Both the position numbers and the translations under genes were made by a program. A stretch of 14,181 bases of DNA from the NCBI GenBank assembly GCA_964407665.1, contig CAYOWK010000075.1, forward strand, positions 1 to 14,181, written 5' to 3'. Of the stretch, positions 7,188-14,181 are shown one piece after another. The stretch is from CAYOWK01 sp964407665 (GTDB lineage Bacteria > Pseudomonadota > Alphaproteobacteria > Caulobacterales > Hyphomonadaceae). The notes beneath the pieces are model-generated. The model saw only the letters and a list, made by a program, of their open reading frames with translations. It made no database searches and was not told the DNA's origin. Each line of letters begins with the position of its first letter. The stretch's first letter is position 1.

Positions 7188-7715
7188 GTGGCGTTTGAGA
7201 CGGAACTGATCCCCGGTGTGGAGGCGGTTGAACTGGGACGCTCCGAATGGATGGCGCTGCGTGCGGTCCGGATGGTGGGGATCGGGCGGCGGAAATGCCC
7301 CGGCCTGGCAGCGATCTTCGAGGAAAGGCTGGGGCGGCAGGGGCCGCAGGCGCTTTCCGGCATCGCGCGGATAACGGAGCGGCTGCCTCTCGAAAGCGCC
7401 CGCAAGCTGACCCTGGGTTGGCCGTGCGTGCGCGGCGTGACGTGGGACGAGGCCGCCATCCTTGCCCTGATGGAGGCCTCCCAGAGTTCGAATTCTGCGG
7501 GGATATACCTCTGGCTCAAGCGGCTTGGCGTATCGGCTGTCAGTCCGGAATTGCAGAAAGGTCTGATCTGGACGTCCACGGCCTTTGTGGCTGCGGGCAA
7601 GGCGTTCGATCCGTGTGTCACGGGTCTGTCACGCGCTGTCCGCCCGGCATCCGTTAAGGCTAACGCGTCCCATCCGGGCACGCTCGACGGTCCGGGGGCG
7701 AGTTTCCGATCCTGA
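7188..7715 (+). CDS. Uncharacterised protein behind a Fur-type box
   Basis: I do not recognise this gene with certainty. The GTG at 7188 gives 175 residues and has an excellent ribosome site, AGAGGAG, ending six bases upstream. The alternative ATG at 7146 lies inside the predicted -10 element and has no ribosome site. The product looks soluble and mostly helical, without signal peptide or membrane segment. Visible segments are EWMALRAVRMVGIGRRKCPGL (about residues 20-40, given as EWMALRAVRM and GIGRRKCPGL) and LTLGWPCVRGVTWDEAAILALMEA (about 75-98, given as LTLGWPCVRG and VTWDEAAILALMEA). The cysteines are Cys37, Cys80 and Cys143. The second segment loosely resembles the small sphingomonad DUF6628 proteins as I remember them, which is a weak guess. 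The last 30 or so residues look unstructured. The iron box suggests induction under iron limitation. Confidence 0.7.
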   Translation: MAFETELIPGVEAVELGRSEWMALRAVRMVGIGRRKCPGLAAIFEERLGRQGPQALSGIARITERLPLESARKLTLGWPCVRGVTWDEAAILALMEASQSSNSAGIYLWLKRLGVSAVSPELQKGLIWTSTAFVAAGKAFDPCVTGLSRAVRPASVKANASHPGTLDGPGASFRS

Positions 7716-7834
7716 ACAAGGCGTAACGCCACCGCAAAGGCGAGTCGTCTCGACCCGGCGTCCCCCTCGATATAGGCAGGTGGTCTCGTCCGGCTTGCGC
7801 CGGGCCGCCGGACTGCCGGCAACTGGACCCGAGG

Positions 7835-10800
7835 ATGGAAGGTGTGTCGTCCAATCATCCCCACCGCCGGCCCGCCGCCATACGCGGGCAGGTCGCGGAC
7901 GCGTATGCGGGGCCCGACGATGGACGCGACGCCTTTCTGGCCTCGCTGATTGGTGACGCCGACCTTGATGCGCTGATCGCTGCTGCGCCGCGCGTCCGCC
8001 GGATCGTCGATGTTGGATGTGGATCGGGCGCTCGGACGCTGCAGCTGGCGCTGGCCTTCCCCGAGAGCACGATTGCCGGCGTCGATCCCAGGCTGGAGGA
8101 GGAGGACGCTTCGGGCGCCGCCGCCCTGGCGCGATCGGCTGCGCGGGCGCTTGGCCTGACCGACAGGGTTACGTTTATCGCAGCAGGGTTCGCCGAGACC
8201 GAGACCAGCCGGGTGCCGCTGTCTGCCGACCGCCGCAAGGCGAGGGTTGCCGGGCCCGAGATTGCGGAGACGCATGGTCCGTTCGATCTGGCCTTCATTG
8301 GCGGACTGTCGACGGCGGAAGCGCGCGCCGCCGATATCCGGCTCGCCGCGAGTGCTTTGACGCAGGACGGGGTTATTGCCTGTGACCGGGTGATCGGCCC
8401 GGCGGGCGCCTCGGTGCGGGCGGGCGTGTTCGAATTCCTGCGCTACTATCCCGATTTCCGCTTCGCCCATCCGCCCTTGATGCTGGAAGACCGTTCCATC
8501 GGCGTGCTGACGAGGCGCGGCGGGGCGAAGCTGAATGGCGGCTGGACCGCAGCCGTCGAGGATGCGCCGGCCGCCCTGCAGTCGCGGCTGGCCGAAATGG
8601 CTGCGCAGACCTTCGGCAACAAACCGATTCTGGAGGTGACAGCCACCTCGCCGATGCTGGGTGCAGCGATGCGCGGGCGGGGATTGTCCAACCGCTCGCT
8701 GAGGCTGACGACGGCGCAGTGGGACACCCACTTCTTCGAGCCAGTGATCGACCAGATCACCAATGCGCTGGATCACGCGCAGGGCTCGATGCTGTTCAGC
8801 GCCGACCTGCTCGATTTCGCACCGGACGAATTCCTGGGGCGGCTGTTCGCGCGGCTCGCCGACAGCCGGACCCCGGCCCTGTTCCTGGCGACGCCGCCGG
8901 GCGAGGCTGGCGCTGCGGGCCCCCATGCGCGTCCGGTGGCGCGGATTCTTGACCTGGCCGCTGGTCAGGGCCTGACGGCTTATGCGCCGGCGGGCCTTGA
9001 GTTCGAACGGGCCCGGCATGGATGGTCGGCGGGCGATGCGGCTTCGGCGCGCCCGGCGGCGTCGCGACATGCGTCGCTGCTGCTGTTTGCGCCGGCTGGC
9101 GGGTTCCGCGACGGGCGCGGGCGACAGGCTGCTGAGTTGACCCCGGCAATGGCGAGCCTGCGCGAGCAGGTGGAATTGCAGCGAGTGCACGCCGAGGCCG
9201 TGTTGCGGCGTGGCGCTGCGCTGAAGGCGGCGGAAGCCAATCAGGCACGGGCCGAACGCGAACGGCTGAGCCGCGATCTGGCGGAAGCCGCCGAGGACGC
9301 CGCGTCGTATCGCGAGCGGACCCAGAGGTCGGTCGCGGCGCTGGAGCTCGAGGCTGCCCGGCTGCGCGAGGAGCTGGCCGAGGTCGACAGTGCGCGGGCT
9401 TCGGCGGCTGCAAAGTCGGCCGAGGAAATGTCGGCGGTGATCTCTGCGGTGCGCGCCGAACACGGCCAGCGGCTGGCGGATGCCGTCGCCGCGCATGAAG
9501 CGCAGTCCGGTGAACTGAAGGCCGAGATCGCGCTGCTCATGGAGCAGCTGACCGAGCTCGAGACGGCGCGCGTCGCAGACCGCGAAGCGCAGGCGGTGGT
9601 GTCCGCCAAGCTGGCCGAGACCGAGGGGCTGCTCGCTTCGTGGGATGATCGCGCGGGCAAGGCCAATGCCTCGCTGCTGGCGGAACTGGACGCCGCCCGT
9701 GAGCGGGAGCGTGCACGCGGCCAGGACTGGCGCAACGAAAAGGAACTCCATCTCAAGGAGATCGAGTCGCTGAGGTCCGCCGAGCGGGCGCTGCGGTCTG
9801 ATCTCGACGGCAAGCGCCGGGAAGCCGATGAGGCTCGGACGCGTTCCAGCCGGCTGGACGGCCAACTGCTGGAGCGCCAGTGCGAGATCGACCGCCTGAA
9901 GTCCGAGGCCGCTGCGGCGGCTGTGGCTGCGAAGGCGTCCGCCGCCCGGATTGCCGGGCTGGAAAAGGATCTGGCCGACAGCCGCCGGGCCCTGGAAACC
10001 GGCACAGCGCAGCTGAAGGCGGAGCTTTCTGACAAGGGTCTGGAGCTCGTCAACGCCGCCTGCCGTGAAGCGGACGCACAGGTGCGGCTCGATGGCGTTT
10101 CGGCGCATATCCGCATGGCGCAGCTGTCGCTGGAGGCGTTCCGGGCGAACCCGGAAGCCTTCCACCGCAACGAGCTGGCTTACACCCCGCCCCCTCCGGG
10201 CGATGCGCGTGTGGACCTGCTGACGCTCGCGACCGAACTGCACGGCCGGGCCGCCGACCTCTCGACGGACATGGCGCGCACCTTCGAAGAGGCGGCCGCG
10301 GACTGGCGCGTCGCGGACGAGGTGCATGCGCAGGCGCTGGAGACGACCCGCGCTTCGCACGAGCACGCGATGGAATTGACGCTGGATGAGGCGGTGCGGC
10401 ATGCCGCACGCCTGGAGGCGATGCTGGCTGCGGCGACCTCGCATGCTGCGGGCATTCGCAGGCGCGCCGGCGGCGAAGCGCGTCCGGTAGCGGATGGAGA
10501 CCCGGCCGACGCCCTGATGACGGAGCTGGGCGCGCTTGAGGATCATCTGGCGCATGAATCGGCTGTACGTGAGGCGGACCTGCTGACTGCGGCAGCCGTT
10601 CAGCCGGCGGCTGCCGAAGCGGCTCTGGTTGTGACTGAGGCCGTAACTGCTGAAGCTCCGGCTCCTGAGTTTGTCGAGCCCGAGCCCGTTGCGGCTCAAC
10701 CTGTCGAGCCCGAGGCGATCGCAGGGTCCGGGTCAGCGACTGAAGCGGAGGCTGTCGACACCGGCCCCGACACGACCGACGCCGAGATGTTTGAGGACGC

Positions 10801-11584
10801 GACGCCGGAGACGTCCGTCGCGCCTGCGCCCGCGCCGCCGCGTCTGCATGTTCCGGAACCGCCGCGGCCTGTGATCGAGTATGCCGGATCGCGGATGCAG
10901 GTGAGATCGGCGCGCATCCTGCGTGCTGTCGAACCGGAGACTTCAACGACGCAAGCCGTGGCGTCCCAGCAGGACCCGAATCCTGCGCCGGATTCGAAAG
11001 CGACGATTGCTGAGGCGGAGGCGGCGGCGTCCGCGGAGGCGCTGGCGCTAGCCGAGGTGAGTTACGAGAGGCCCGAGCGGGACGAACCGGTGATCCGGTC
11101 GCTCGCCGGGCGTACACGCAGCGCCGCGCGCAGGCTGTGGCACTGGGCGCGCGCCTATCCCGAGACGACGGAGATCGTGAAGCTGCAGCGGCAATTGTCG
11201 CGCAACCTGACCCCGCATGGCGTGACGCCGAAGATCTTCGATGCCAAGCGCTATGTGGCGCAGGCGGGGATCCCAGAGGACATGTCGCCGCTGACGCACT
11301 ACATCCTGTATGGCGAACAGGAGGGGAAATCGCCGCTGGCGGGATTTGATCCCTACTACTACTCGGCGGCGCTGCCCCCCGGGACGGTGTACCGCGGGAC
11401 TGCGTTGCGGCACTTCCTGACGACGGGGCTGGCGCTGGGGTACAGCCCGTCCGAGGAGCTTGATCCGTTGCCCCAGATCGCGGCCGGGGCCGGCATGCGC
11501 CCGCTGGAGTTCTACTTCCGCTGGCTGGCGGCGCATGAGAGCGACGATCCTGCTGCAGCCGCGCTACCTGACGACGAAGACTGA
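7835..11584 (+). CDS. Methyltransferase / long coiled-coil / FDxxYY-repeat multidomain protein
   Basis: 1249 residues. Layout: class I SAM methyltransferase (about 35-230; motif I VDVGCGSGA 58-66, acidic GVDPR 82-86); a second Rossmann-like block (260-425; SADLLDFAPDEFLGRLFARL, 322-341, then PALFLATPPGE) that looks like a methyltransferase without its SAM loop; a coiled coil (about 439-770) rich in Glu/Ala/Arg/Leu; a further helical part (790-875); an acidic Ala/Pro/Glu linker (920-1085); a basic Trp-containing helix (1089-1108); and repeats beginning FDAKRYVAQ (1135) and FDPYYYSAAL (1171), each followed by PLTHYILYG- or ALRHFLTTG-like segments. Such FD..YY..PL.HY...G repeats are known to me from surface-polysaccharide glycosyltransferases. 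No signal peptide or transmembrane helix. I infer a cytosolic, possibly membrane-associated polysaccharide-modifying or length-setting protein; there is no glycan gene nearby to confirm it. The ATG at 7835 abuts GAGG; the GTG at 7844 has better spacing and may be the true start. Confidence 0.85.
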   Translation: MEGVSSNHPHRRPAAIRGQVADAYAGPDDGRDAFLASLIGDADLDALIAAAPRVRRIVDVGCGSGARTLQLALAFPESTIAGVDPRLEEEDASGAAALARSAARALGLTDRVTFIAAGFAETETSRVPLSADRRKARVAGPEIAETHGPFDLAFIGGLSTAEARAADIRLAASALTQDGVIACDRVIGPAGASVRAGVFEFLRYYPDFRFAHPPLMLEDRSIGVLTRRGGAKLNGGWTAAVEDAPAALQSRLAEMAAQTFGNKPILEVTATSPMLGAAMRGRGLSNRSLRLTTAQWDTHFFEPVIDQITNALDHAQGSMLFSADLLDFAPDEFLGRLFARLADSRTPALFLATPPGEAGAAGPHARPVARILDLAAGQGLTAYAPAGLEFERARHGWSAGDAASARPAASRHASLLLFAPAGGFRDGRGRQAAELTPAMASLREQVELQRVHAEAVLRRGAALKAAEANQARAERERLSRDLAEAAEDAASYRERTQRSVAALELEAARLREELAEVDSARASAAAKSAEEMSAVISAVRAEHGQRLADAVAAHEAQSGELKAEIALLMEQLTELETARVADREAQAVVSAKLAETEGLLASWDDRAGKANASLLAELDAARERERARGQDWRNEKELHLKEIESLRSAERALRSDLDGKRREADEARTRSSRLDGQLLERQCEIDRLKSEAAAAAVAAKASAARIAGLEKDLADSRRALETGTAQLKAELSDKGLELVNAACREADAQVRLDGVSAHIRMAQLSLEAFRANPEAFHRNELAYTPPPPGDARVDLLTLATELHGRAADLSTDMARTFEEAAADWRVADEVHAQALETTRASHEHAMELTLDEAVRHAARLEAMLAAATSHAAGIRRRAGGEARPVADGDPADALMTELGALEDHLAHESAVREADLLTAAAVQPAAAEAALVVTEAVTAEAPAPEFVEPEPVAAQPVEPEAIAGSGSATEAEAVDTGPDTTDAEMFEDATPETSVAPAPAPPRLHVPEPPRPVIEYAGSRMQVRSARILRAVEPETSTTQAVASQQDPNPAPDSKATIAEAEAAASAEALALAEVSYERPERDEPVIRSLAGRTRSAARRLWHWARAYPETTEIVKLQRQLSRNLTPHGVTPKIFDAKRYVAQAGIPEDMSPLTHYILYGEQEGKSPLAGFDPYYYSAALPPGTVYRGTALRHFLTTGLALGYSPSEELDPLPQIAAGAGMRPLEFYFRWLAAHESDDPAAAALPDDED
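11237..11533 (+). repeat. Protein-level tandem repeats at the C-terminus of the multidomain protein
   Basis: Residues 1135-1170 and 1171-1208 align as FD-x(3-4)-Y...(P/T)-L-x-H-(Y/F)-(I/L)-x(2)-G...-(S)-P. A third, eroded unit may be LDPLPQIAAGAG..PLEFYFRWLA (1209-1232). The repeat length is about 35-38 residues. It belongs to the coding region above and is listed separately because it is the best clue to function. Confidence 0.7.
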
Positions 11585-11597
11585 GTCTCCCGCAAGA

Positions 11598-12287
11598 TCA
11601 GCGCGCTCCGGCTGCCTGCGGCGTATGGGCGAGCTGGCGTTCTATGATGCCCTGCAGGGTGGACCGGAGGCTGGCGTGGACCATGCCGACCATTTCGGGG
11701 CTGGGGTGGGTGAACCGGTCGATGGCGAGGGCGCGCACAGCCATGGCCATTGTCGTCTGGAAGCCCTTCATCTCGTCGTCGGAGACCAGCCCGGCCTCGC
11801 GCACGATCTTTCCCACGAAGCGGCCGTAGTCGTTGGCGATCTTGATGAAGTGCGGCTGGACGGCGGCGGCGATCTCGAGGTCTGACCGGGCGCCCATGCG
11901 GATCTCGATCAGGGTCAGCCCCTCCGGCAGGCGCTGGCGCTCCCAGGCGATGTCAATGAGGGCGTAAAGCCGGCCGAGACCGGGCTCGATGTCGGTCAAG
12001 CGCTCTTCGGTATAGGTTTTCTGCCGGGCGTAGGCGTGGGCGATGACCGCCACGAGAAGGTCCTGCCGGGTCGGGAAGTGGTGGAGCACCGCGCCGCGGC
12101 TGACGTCGGCCATCTCGGCGAGCCGGTGGTTGGTGACGGCGCCATATCCGTGCAGGTGAAGGCAGGCGACGGTTGCGTCAAGAATCTGGTTGCGGGTCTG
12201 CGCCGATCGCTCGGGGTTCGTGCGGCGACCGTCAGCCACGTGACTCAATCCGTTGAAGCGGTTCATGCGGACCCACAATGGGGCCAT
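11598..12287 (-). CDS. TetR-family transcriptional regulator
   Basis: 229 residues from the chosen start. The N-terminal helix-turn-helix (about 30-78) reads TRNQILDATVACLHLHGYGA, then TNHRLAEMADVSRGAVLHHF and PTRQDLLVAVI, a textbook TetR DNA-binding domain. The remaining 150 residues form the helical ligand domain, whose ligand cannot be told. The frame stays open upstream to 12503, but that extension is not protein-like. The ATG at 12287 or the one at 12266 (MNRFNGL) is likely; neither has a strong ribosome site. It is divergent from the serine hydrolase across 325 bp that contain an inverted repeat upstream of this gene, so it probably represses itself and perhaps the hydrolase. It lies 13 bp from the convergent stop of the multidomain protein, but nothing links their functions. 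Confidence 0.88.
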   Translation of the reverse strand: MAPLWVRMNRFNGLSHVADGRRTNPERSAQTRNQILDATVACLHLHGYGAVTNHRLAEMADVSRGAVLHHFPTRQDLLVAVIAHAYARQKTYTEERLTDIEPGLGRLYALIDIAWERQRLPEGLTLIEIRMGARSDLEIAAAVQPHFIKIANDYGRFVGKIVREAGLVSDDEMKGFQTTMAMAVRALAIDRFTHPSPEMVGMVHASLRSTLQGIIERQLAHTPQAAGAR

Positions 12288-12351
12288 GCCGTTGTCGCTA
12301 TCATATCGTGGCCCTCCCTGACCGCAACCGTACCGGCCGTGACACCGAATA

Positions 12352-12374
12352 ACAATCCGGCCAGCCGGTATTGT
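12352..12374. promoter_or_regulatory. Candidate TetR operator
   Basis: acaatccggc (12352-12361) and gccggtattgt (12364-12374) form an inverted repeat that is perfect apart from one extra base in the right arm. It lies 65-87 bp upstream of the TetR start in the divergent intergenic region. This size and place are usual for autoregulated TetR operators. The assignment is by position and symmetry only. Confidence 0.45.
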
Positions 12375-12504
12375 GCGTTGAAAAATGTCAGGCATACTGC
12401 CAATCCGAGTTTCCGGTAGCTCCTTTGCGCAGGGGCAGCCGACCCAGATCGGTCCACGGGCGCCCATAGTGGGTCGCCCAGGGCCCGATACCCCGAGAGA
12501 CACT

Positions 12505-12537
12505 GCCCCCGGACCTGTGCGGTCCGGGGGCTGTTTT
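12505..12537 (+). terminator. Intrinsic terminator in a divergent intergenic region
   Basis: A perfect 11-bp GC-rich stem gcccccggacc (12505-12515) / ggtccgggggc (12521-12531) with loop tgtgc is followed by tgtttt on the plus strand. The neighbouring genes diverge, so no plus-strand gene ends here. It may end a small RNA starting in 12380-12480, act as an attenuator in the hydrolase leader, or block readthrough towards the hydrolase. The rest of 12288-12612 holds the inverted repeat above and no open frame I would support. Confidence 0.65.
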
Positions 12538-12612
12538 CAATCTGGGAAAGGCCGGGCTGACAGTCCGCCTTCGTGAGCGTAAAGCCCCTTCGTGGAACGA
12601 GAGGAACCCCAG

Positions 12613-13845
12613 ATGGCGATCCAGACTGTTGACCCTTCGGAAGTGGGCCTGAGCGCGGAGCGCCTGGCGCGCATTCCGCAGTTCTTCGAGGGCTATGTGT
12701 CGGGCGGGCGGCTGCCGTGCTGCGCCGCGCTGGTCGCGCGCGGGGGCGAGGTGGCGCACCTGTCCTTCCAGGGCGCGACCACGATGGGCGGCTCCGAGCC
12801 GATCAACGAGGACACGATCTACCGCATCTATTCGATGACCAAGCCGGTGACCTCGGTGGCCGCGATGATGCTGTTCGAGGAAGGCAAGCTGCGCCTCGAC
12901 CATGAGCTGTCGCGCTACATCCCCGAGTTCGCGGACACGATGGTGTTTGCCGGCGGGACCGCTGCGGCGCCGGAGCTGAAGAAGCCTGCGCGGCCCATCC
13001 TGGTGCGGGACCTGCTGATCCACACGTCGGGCATTTCCTATGCGTTCCTGCAGCAGGGTGCGGTCGACGAGATCTACCGCGAGCGCGGGCTCGACTATTC
13101 GAAGTGGGACGGCGACCTGAAATCGTTCTGCGAAGCCGTGGCGCAGGCGCCGCTGGTGTTCTCGCCGGGCGACCGCTGGAACTACTCCAACTCGACCGAC
13201 ATTCTCGGCCGCGTGGTGGAAGTGGCGTCGGGCATGAGCCTCGATGAATTCTTCCGGACGCGCATCTTCCAGCCGCTGGGCATGAGCGACACCGGCTTCC
13301 ATGTTCCGGCGAACCAGATCCACCGGCTGATGGCGAACTATGCGCGCCACCCGCTGACGGGCAAGATCGTGCAGGCCGATCCGGCGGGCGCAGGCAGCAG
13401 CTATGCCAAGGCGCCGAACGTTCTGTCGGGCGGCGGCGGTCTGGTCTCGACGATCGGCGACTATCTGAAGTTCTGCCTGATGCTGGCCAATGGCGGCGTC
13501 TACAACGACGCCCGTCTGCTGAGCCCCAAGACGCTGGAGTTCATGACCAACAACCACCTGCCCGAGAACCGCACCATCGCGCAGATGGGCGACAAGACGT
13601 TCTCCGAGACTCGGATGGAAGGCTCGGGCTTCGGTCTGGGCTGGGCGGTGACGACGGACGTGATCGCCACGACGCAGCCGGGCAGCCTCGGCACCTATTC
13701 GTGGGGCGGCATGGCCTCGACGTTCTTCTGGATCGATCCGGTCGAGGACCTCATCGCCATCCAGATGACCCAGCTGATGCCCTCGGGCGCGTACCCGATC
13801 CGTCCGCAGCTGCAGCAGCTGGTTTATGCGGCGATCGTCGAGTAG
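12613..13845 (+). CDS. Class C beta-lactamase-fold serine hydrolase (family VIII esterase-like)
   Basis: 410-residue serine hydrolase of the beta-lactamase/penicillin-binding-protein fold (PF00144). The nucleophile motif SMTK (Ser74-Lys77) and the tyrosine motif YSN (Tyr191-Asn193) are intact. The third motif is WGG (364-366, in YSWGGMAST) instead of KTG, which fits family VIII carboxylesterases better than true AmpC beta-lactamases. Other family marks are TSGISY (138-143), FSPGDRWNYSN and LGMSDTGF. No signal peptide is visible, so a cytosolic esterase or amidase is likely; substrate unknown. The ATG at 12613 has GAGGA eight bases upstream; an upstream in-frame start at 12592 lacks one. It is divergent from the TetR gene, which may control it. 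Its codon choice is strongly GC-ending, suggesting good expression. Confidence 0.92.
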   Translation: MAIQTVDPSEVGLSAERLARIPQFFEGYVSGGRLPCCAALVARGGEVAHLSFQGATTMGGSEPINEDTIYRIYSMTKPVTSVAAMMLFEEGKLRLDHELSRYIPEFADTMVFAGGTAAAPELKKPARPILVRDLLIHTSGISYAFLQQGAVDEIYRERGLDYSKWDGDLKSFCEAVAQAPLVFSPGDRWNYSNSTDILGRVVEVASGMSLDEFFRTRIFQPLGMSDTGFHVPANQIHRLMANYARHPLTGKIVQADPAGAGSSYAKAPNVLSGGGGLVSTIGDYLKFCLMLANGGVYNDARLLSPKTLEFMTNNHLPENRTIAQMGDKTFSETRMEGSGFGLGWAVTTDVIATTQPGSLGTYSWGGMASTFFWIDPVEDLIAIQMTQLMPSGAYPIRPQLQQLVYAAIVE

Positions 13846-13887
13846 GGGCGGTTTGGCGTCTTTCTGGGTCAGGCGGCGCAGCCGCCC

Positions 13888-13927
13888 GTCCCCCCGAACG
13901 GGGGGACCGGGCGCGGTGTAAACCGCG
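13888..13927 (+). repeat. Twin-hairpin intergenic repeat, copy A
   Basis: Hairpin 1 is gtcccccc-gaac-ggggggac (13888-13907). Hairpin 2 is cgcggt-gtaa-accgcg (13912-13927). It begins 43 bases after the hydrolase stop and may also help end its transcript. It belongs to the same family as copies B and C. The 336 bases from 13846 to the window end carry these repeats and no gene. Confidence 0.7.
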
Positions 13928-13993
13928 ACCGAGGGGGGCGCGGTGTTTCCGCTCGCGCTGGCGGCCGTTCGTGGGGCAATCACCGTTACCCCC

Positions 13994-14048
13994 ACCCGGC
14001 CCCTGCGGGTCCGACCTCCCCCGTTCGGGGGAGGTGGCGCTTCGCGCC
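13994..14048 (-). repeat. Twin-hairpin intergenic repeat, copy B (inverted)
   Basis: Read on the minus strand, a 9-bp hairpin acctccccc-gaac-gggggaggt (14035-14014) with the same GAAC loop as copy A is followed by acccg/cgggt (14010-13994). A third small hairpin ggcgc-ttc-gcgcc (14036-14048) adjoins it. The orientation is opposite to copies A and C, as in BIME-like clusters. Confidence 0.65.
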
Positions 14049-14116
14049 TGGGTCTCGCACACACTCACACCTCCTCCTTCGGACCGGCGCGGGCGCCGTC
14101 CGTGGTGCCTTAGCTC

Positions 14117-14156
14117 CCTCCCGACAATGGGAGGCCGGGGCGCGTGGAAACGCGCC
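14117..14156 (+). repeat. Twin-hairpin intergenic repeat, copy C
   Basis: cctccc-gacaat-gggagg (14117-14134) is followed by ggcgcgt-ggaa-acgcgcc (14139-14156) and then ttctt. The spacing and the ccgggGcgcg...aaac.gcg core match copy A, with base changes in both arms. The second hairpin plus ttctt could work as a terminator for a gene entering from either side of the window edge. Confidence 0.65.
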
Positions 14157-14181
14157 TTCTTGTATAAGCTGCCAGCTTGCG

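Noticed and set aside
8585..9110. A WbdD-like kinase domain between methyltransferase and coiled coil
   Set aside because: I looked for protein-kinase motifs (HxD, DFG/DxD) and saw none in the right order; the segment looks Rossmann-like instead.
6974..10699. A 1241-codon open frame on the minus strand
   Set aside because: It is antisense to the multidomain gene, arginine/glutamine/serine-rich and without any domain. Its length is explained by GC-rich codons on the other strand. The plus-strand frame has clear domains and heptads.
12288..12503. 72-residue N-terminal extension of the TetR protein
   Set aside because: Composition is not protein-like and the helix-turn-helix normally begins near the N-terminus; the stretch contains the candidate operator.
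12388..14064. A 558-codon minus-strand open frame over the serine hydrolase
   Set aside because: The opposite strand carries intact SMTK, YSN and WGG motifs; the minus frame is Arg/His/Ala-rich and runs through the hairpin repeats.
13888..14156. Repeats at the window end as a CRISPR array
   Set aside because: The units are hairpins of differing sequence and orientation, without regular direct repeats or uniform spacers.

Overview
The window is GC-rich DNA with long antisense shadow frames. It reads as an alphaproteobacterial chromosome, possibly Caulobacterales/Hyphomonadaceae-like. The support is codon bias, a Fur-type box, a cobalamin riboswitch ahead of a BtuB-type receptor, and GC-rich twin-hairpin intergenic repeats. 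The lineage is an inference; no rRNA, tRNA or other marker gene is present. I see no insertion sequence, CRISPR array, tRNA or phage gene.

Left part (1-4417): an EthA-type Baeyer-Villiger monooxygenase faces a nitroreductase. The nitroreductase lies downstream of, and on the same strand as, an ArsR-family regulator with a cysteine-rich tail. That regulator is divergent from an outer-membrane porin of the alginate-export family. A 28-bp near-perfect palindrome sits exactly on the divergent promoter. It is the probable operator, coupling the porin on one side and arsR-nitroreductase on the other.

Middle (4418-7715): a cobalamin riboswitch with a long leader precedes a TonB-dependent receptor of the BtuB type, which ends in a strong intrinsic terminator. 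After a gene-poor gap, a Fur-type box lies inside the promoter of a 175-residue protein of unknown function.

Right part (7835-14181): a 1249-residue multidomain protein carries an N-terminal SAM methyltransferase, a probable second degenerate Rossmann/methyltransferase unit and a coiled coil of about 330 residues. These are followed by an acidic Ala/Pro-rich linker and C-terminal repeats of the FDxxYY...PLxHYLxxG type known from surface-polysaccharide proteins. The layout recalls methyltransferase/coiled-coil polysaccharide chain-length rulers such as WbdD and is the most interesting object here. It is followed by a TetR regulator divergent from a class C beta-lactamase-fold serine hydrolase (family VIII esterase-like). 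Their intergenic region holds an intrinsic terminator with no obvious gene upstream of it. The window ends in an intergenic block with three twin-hairpin, REP-like elements in alternating orientation.
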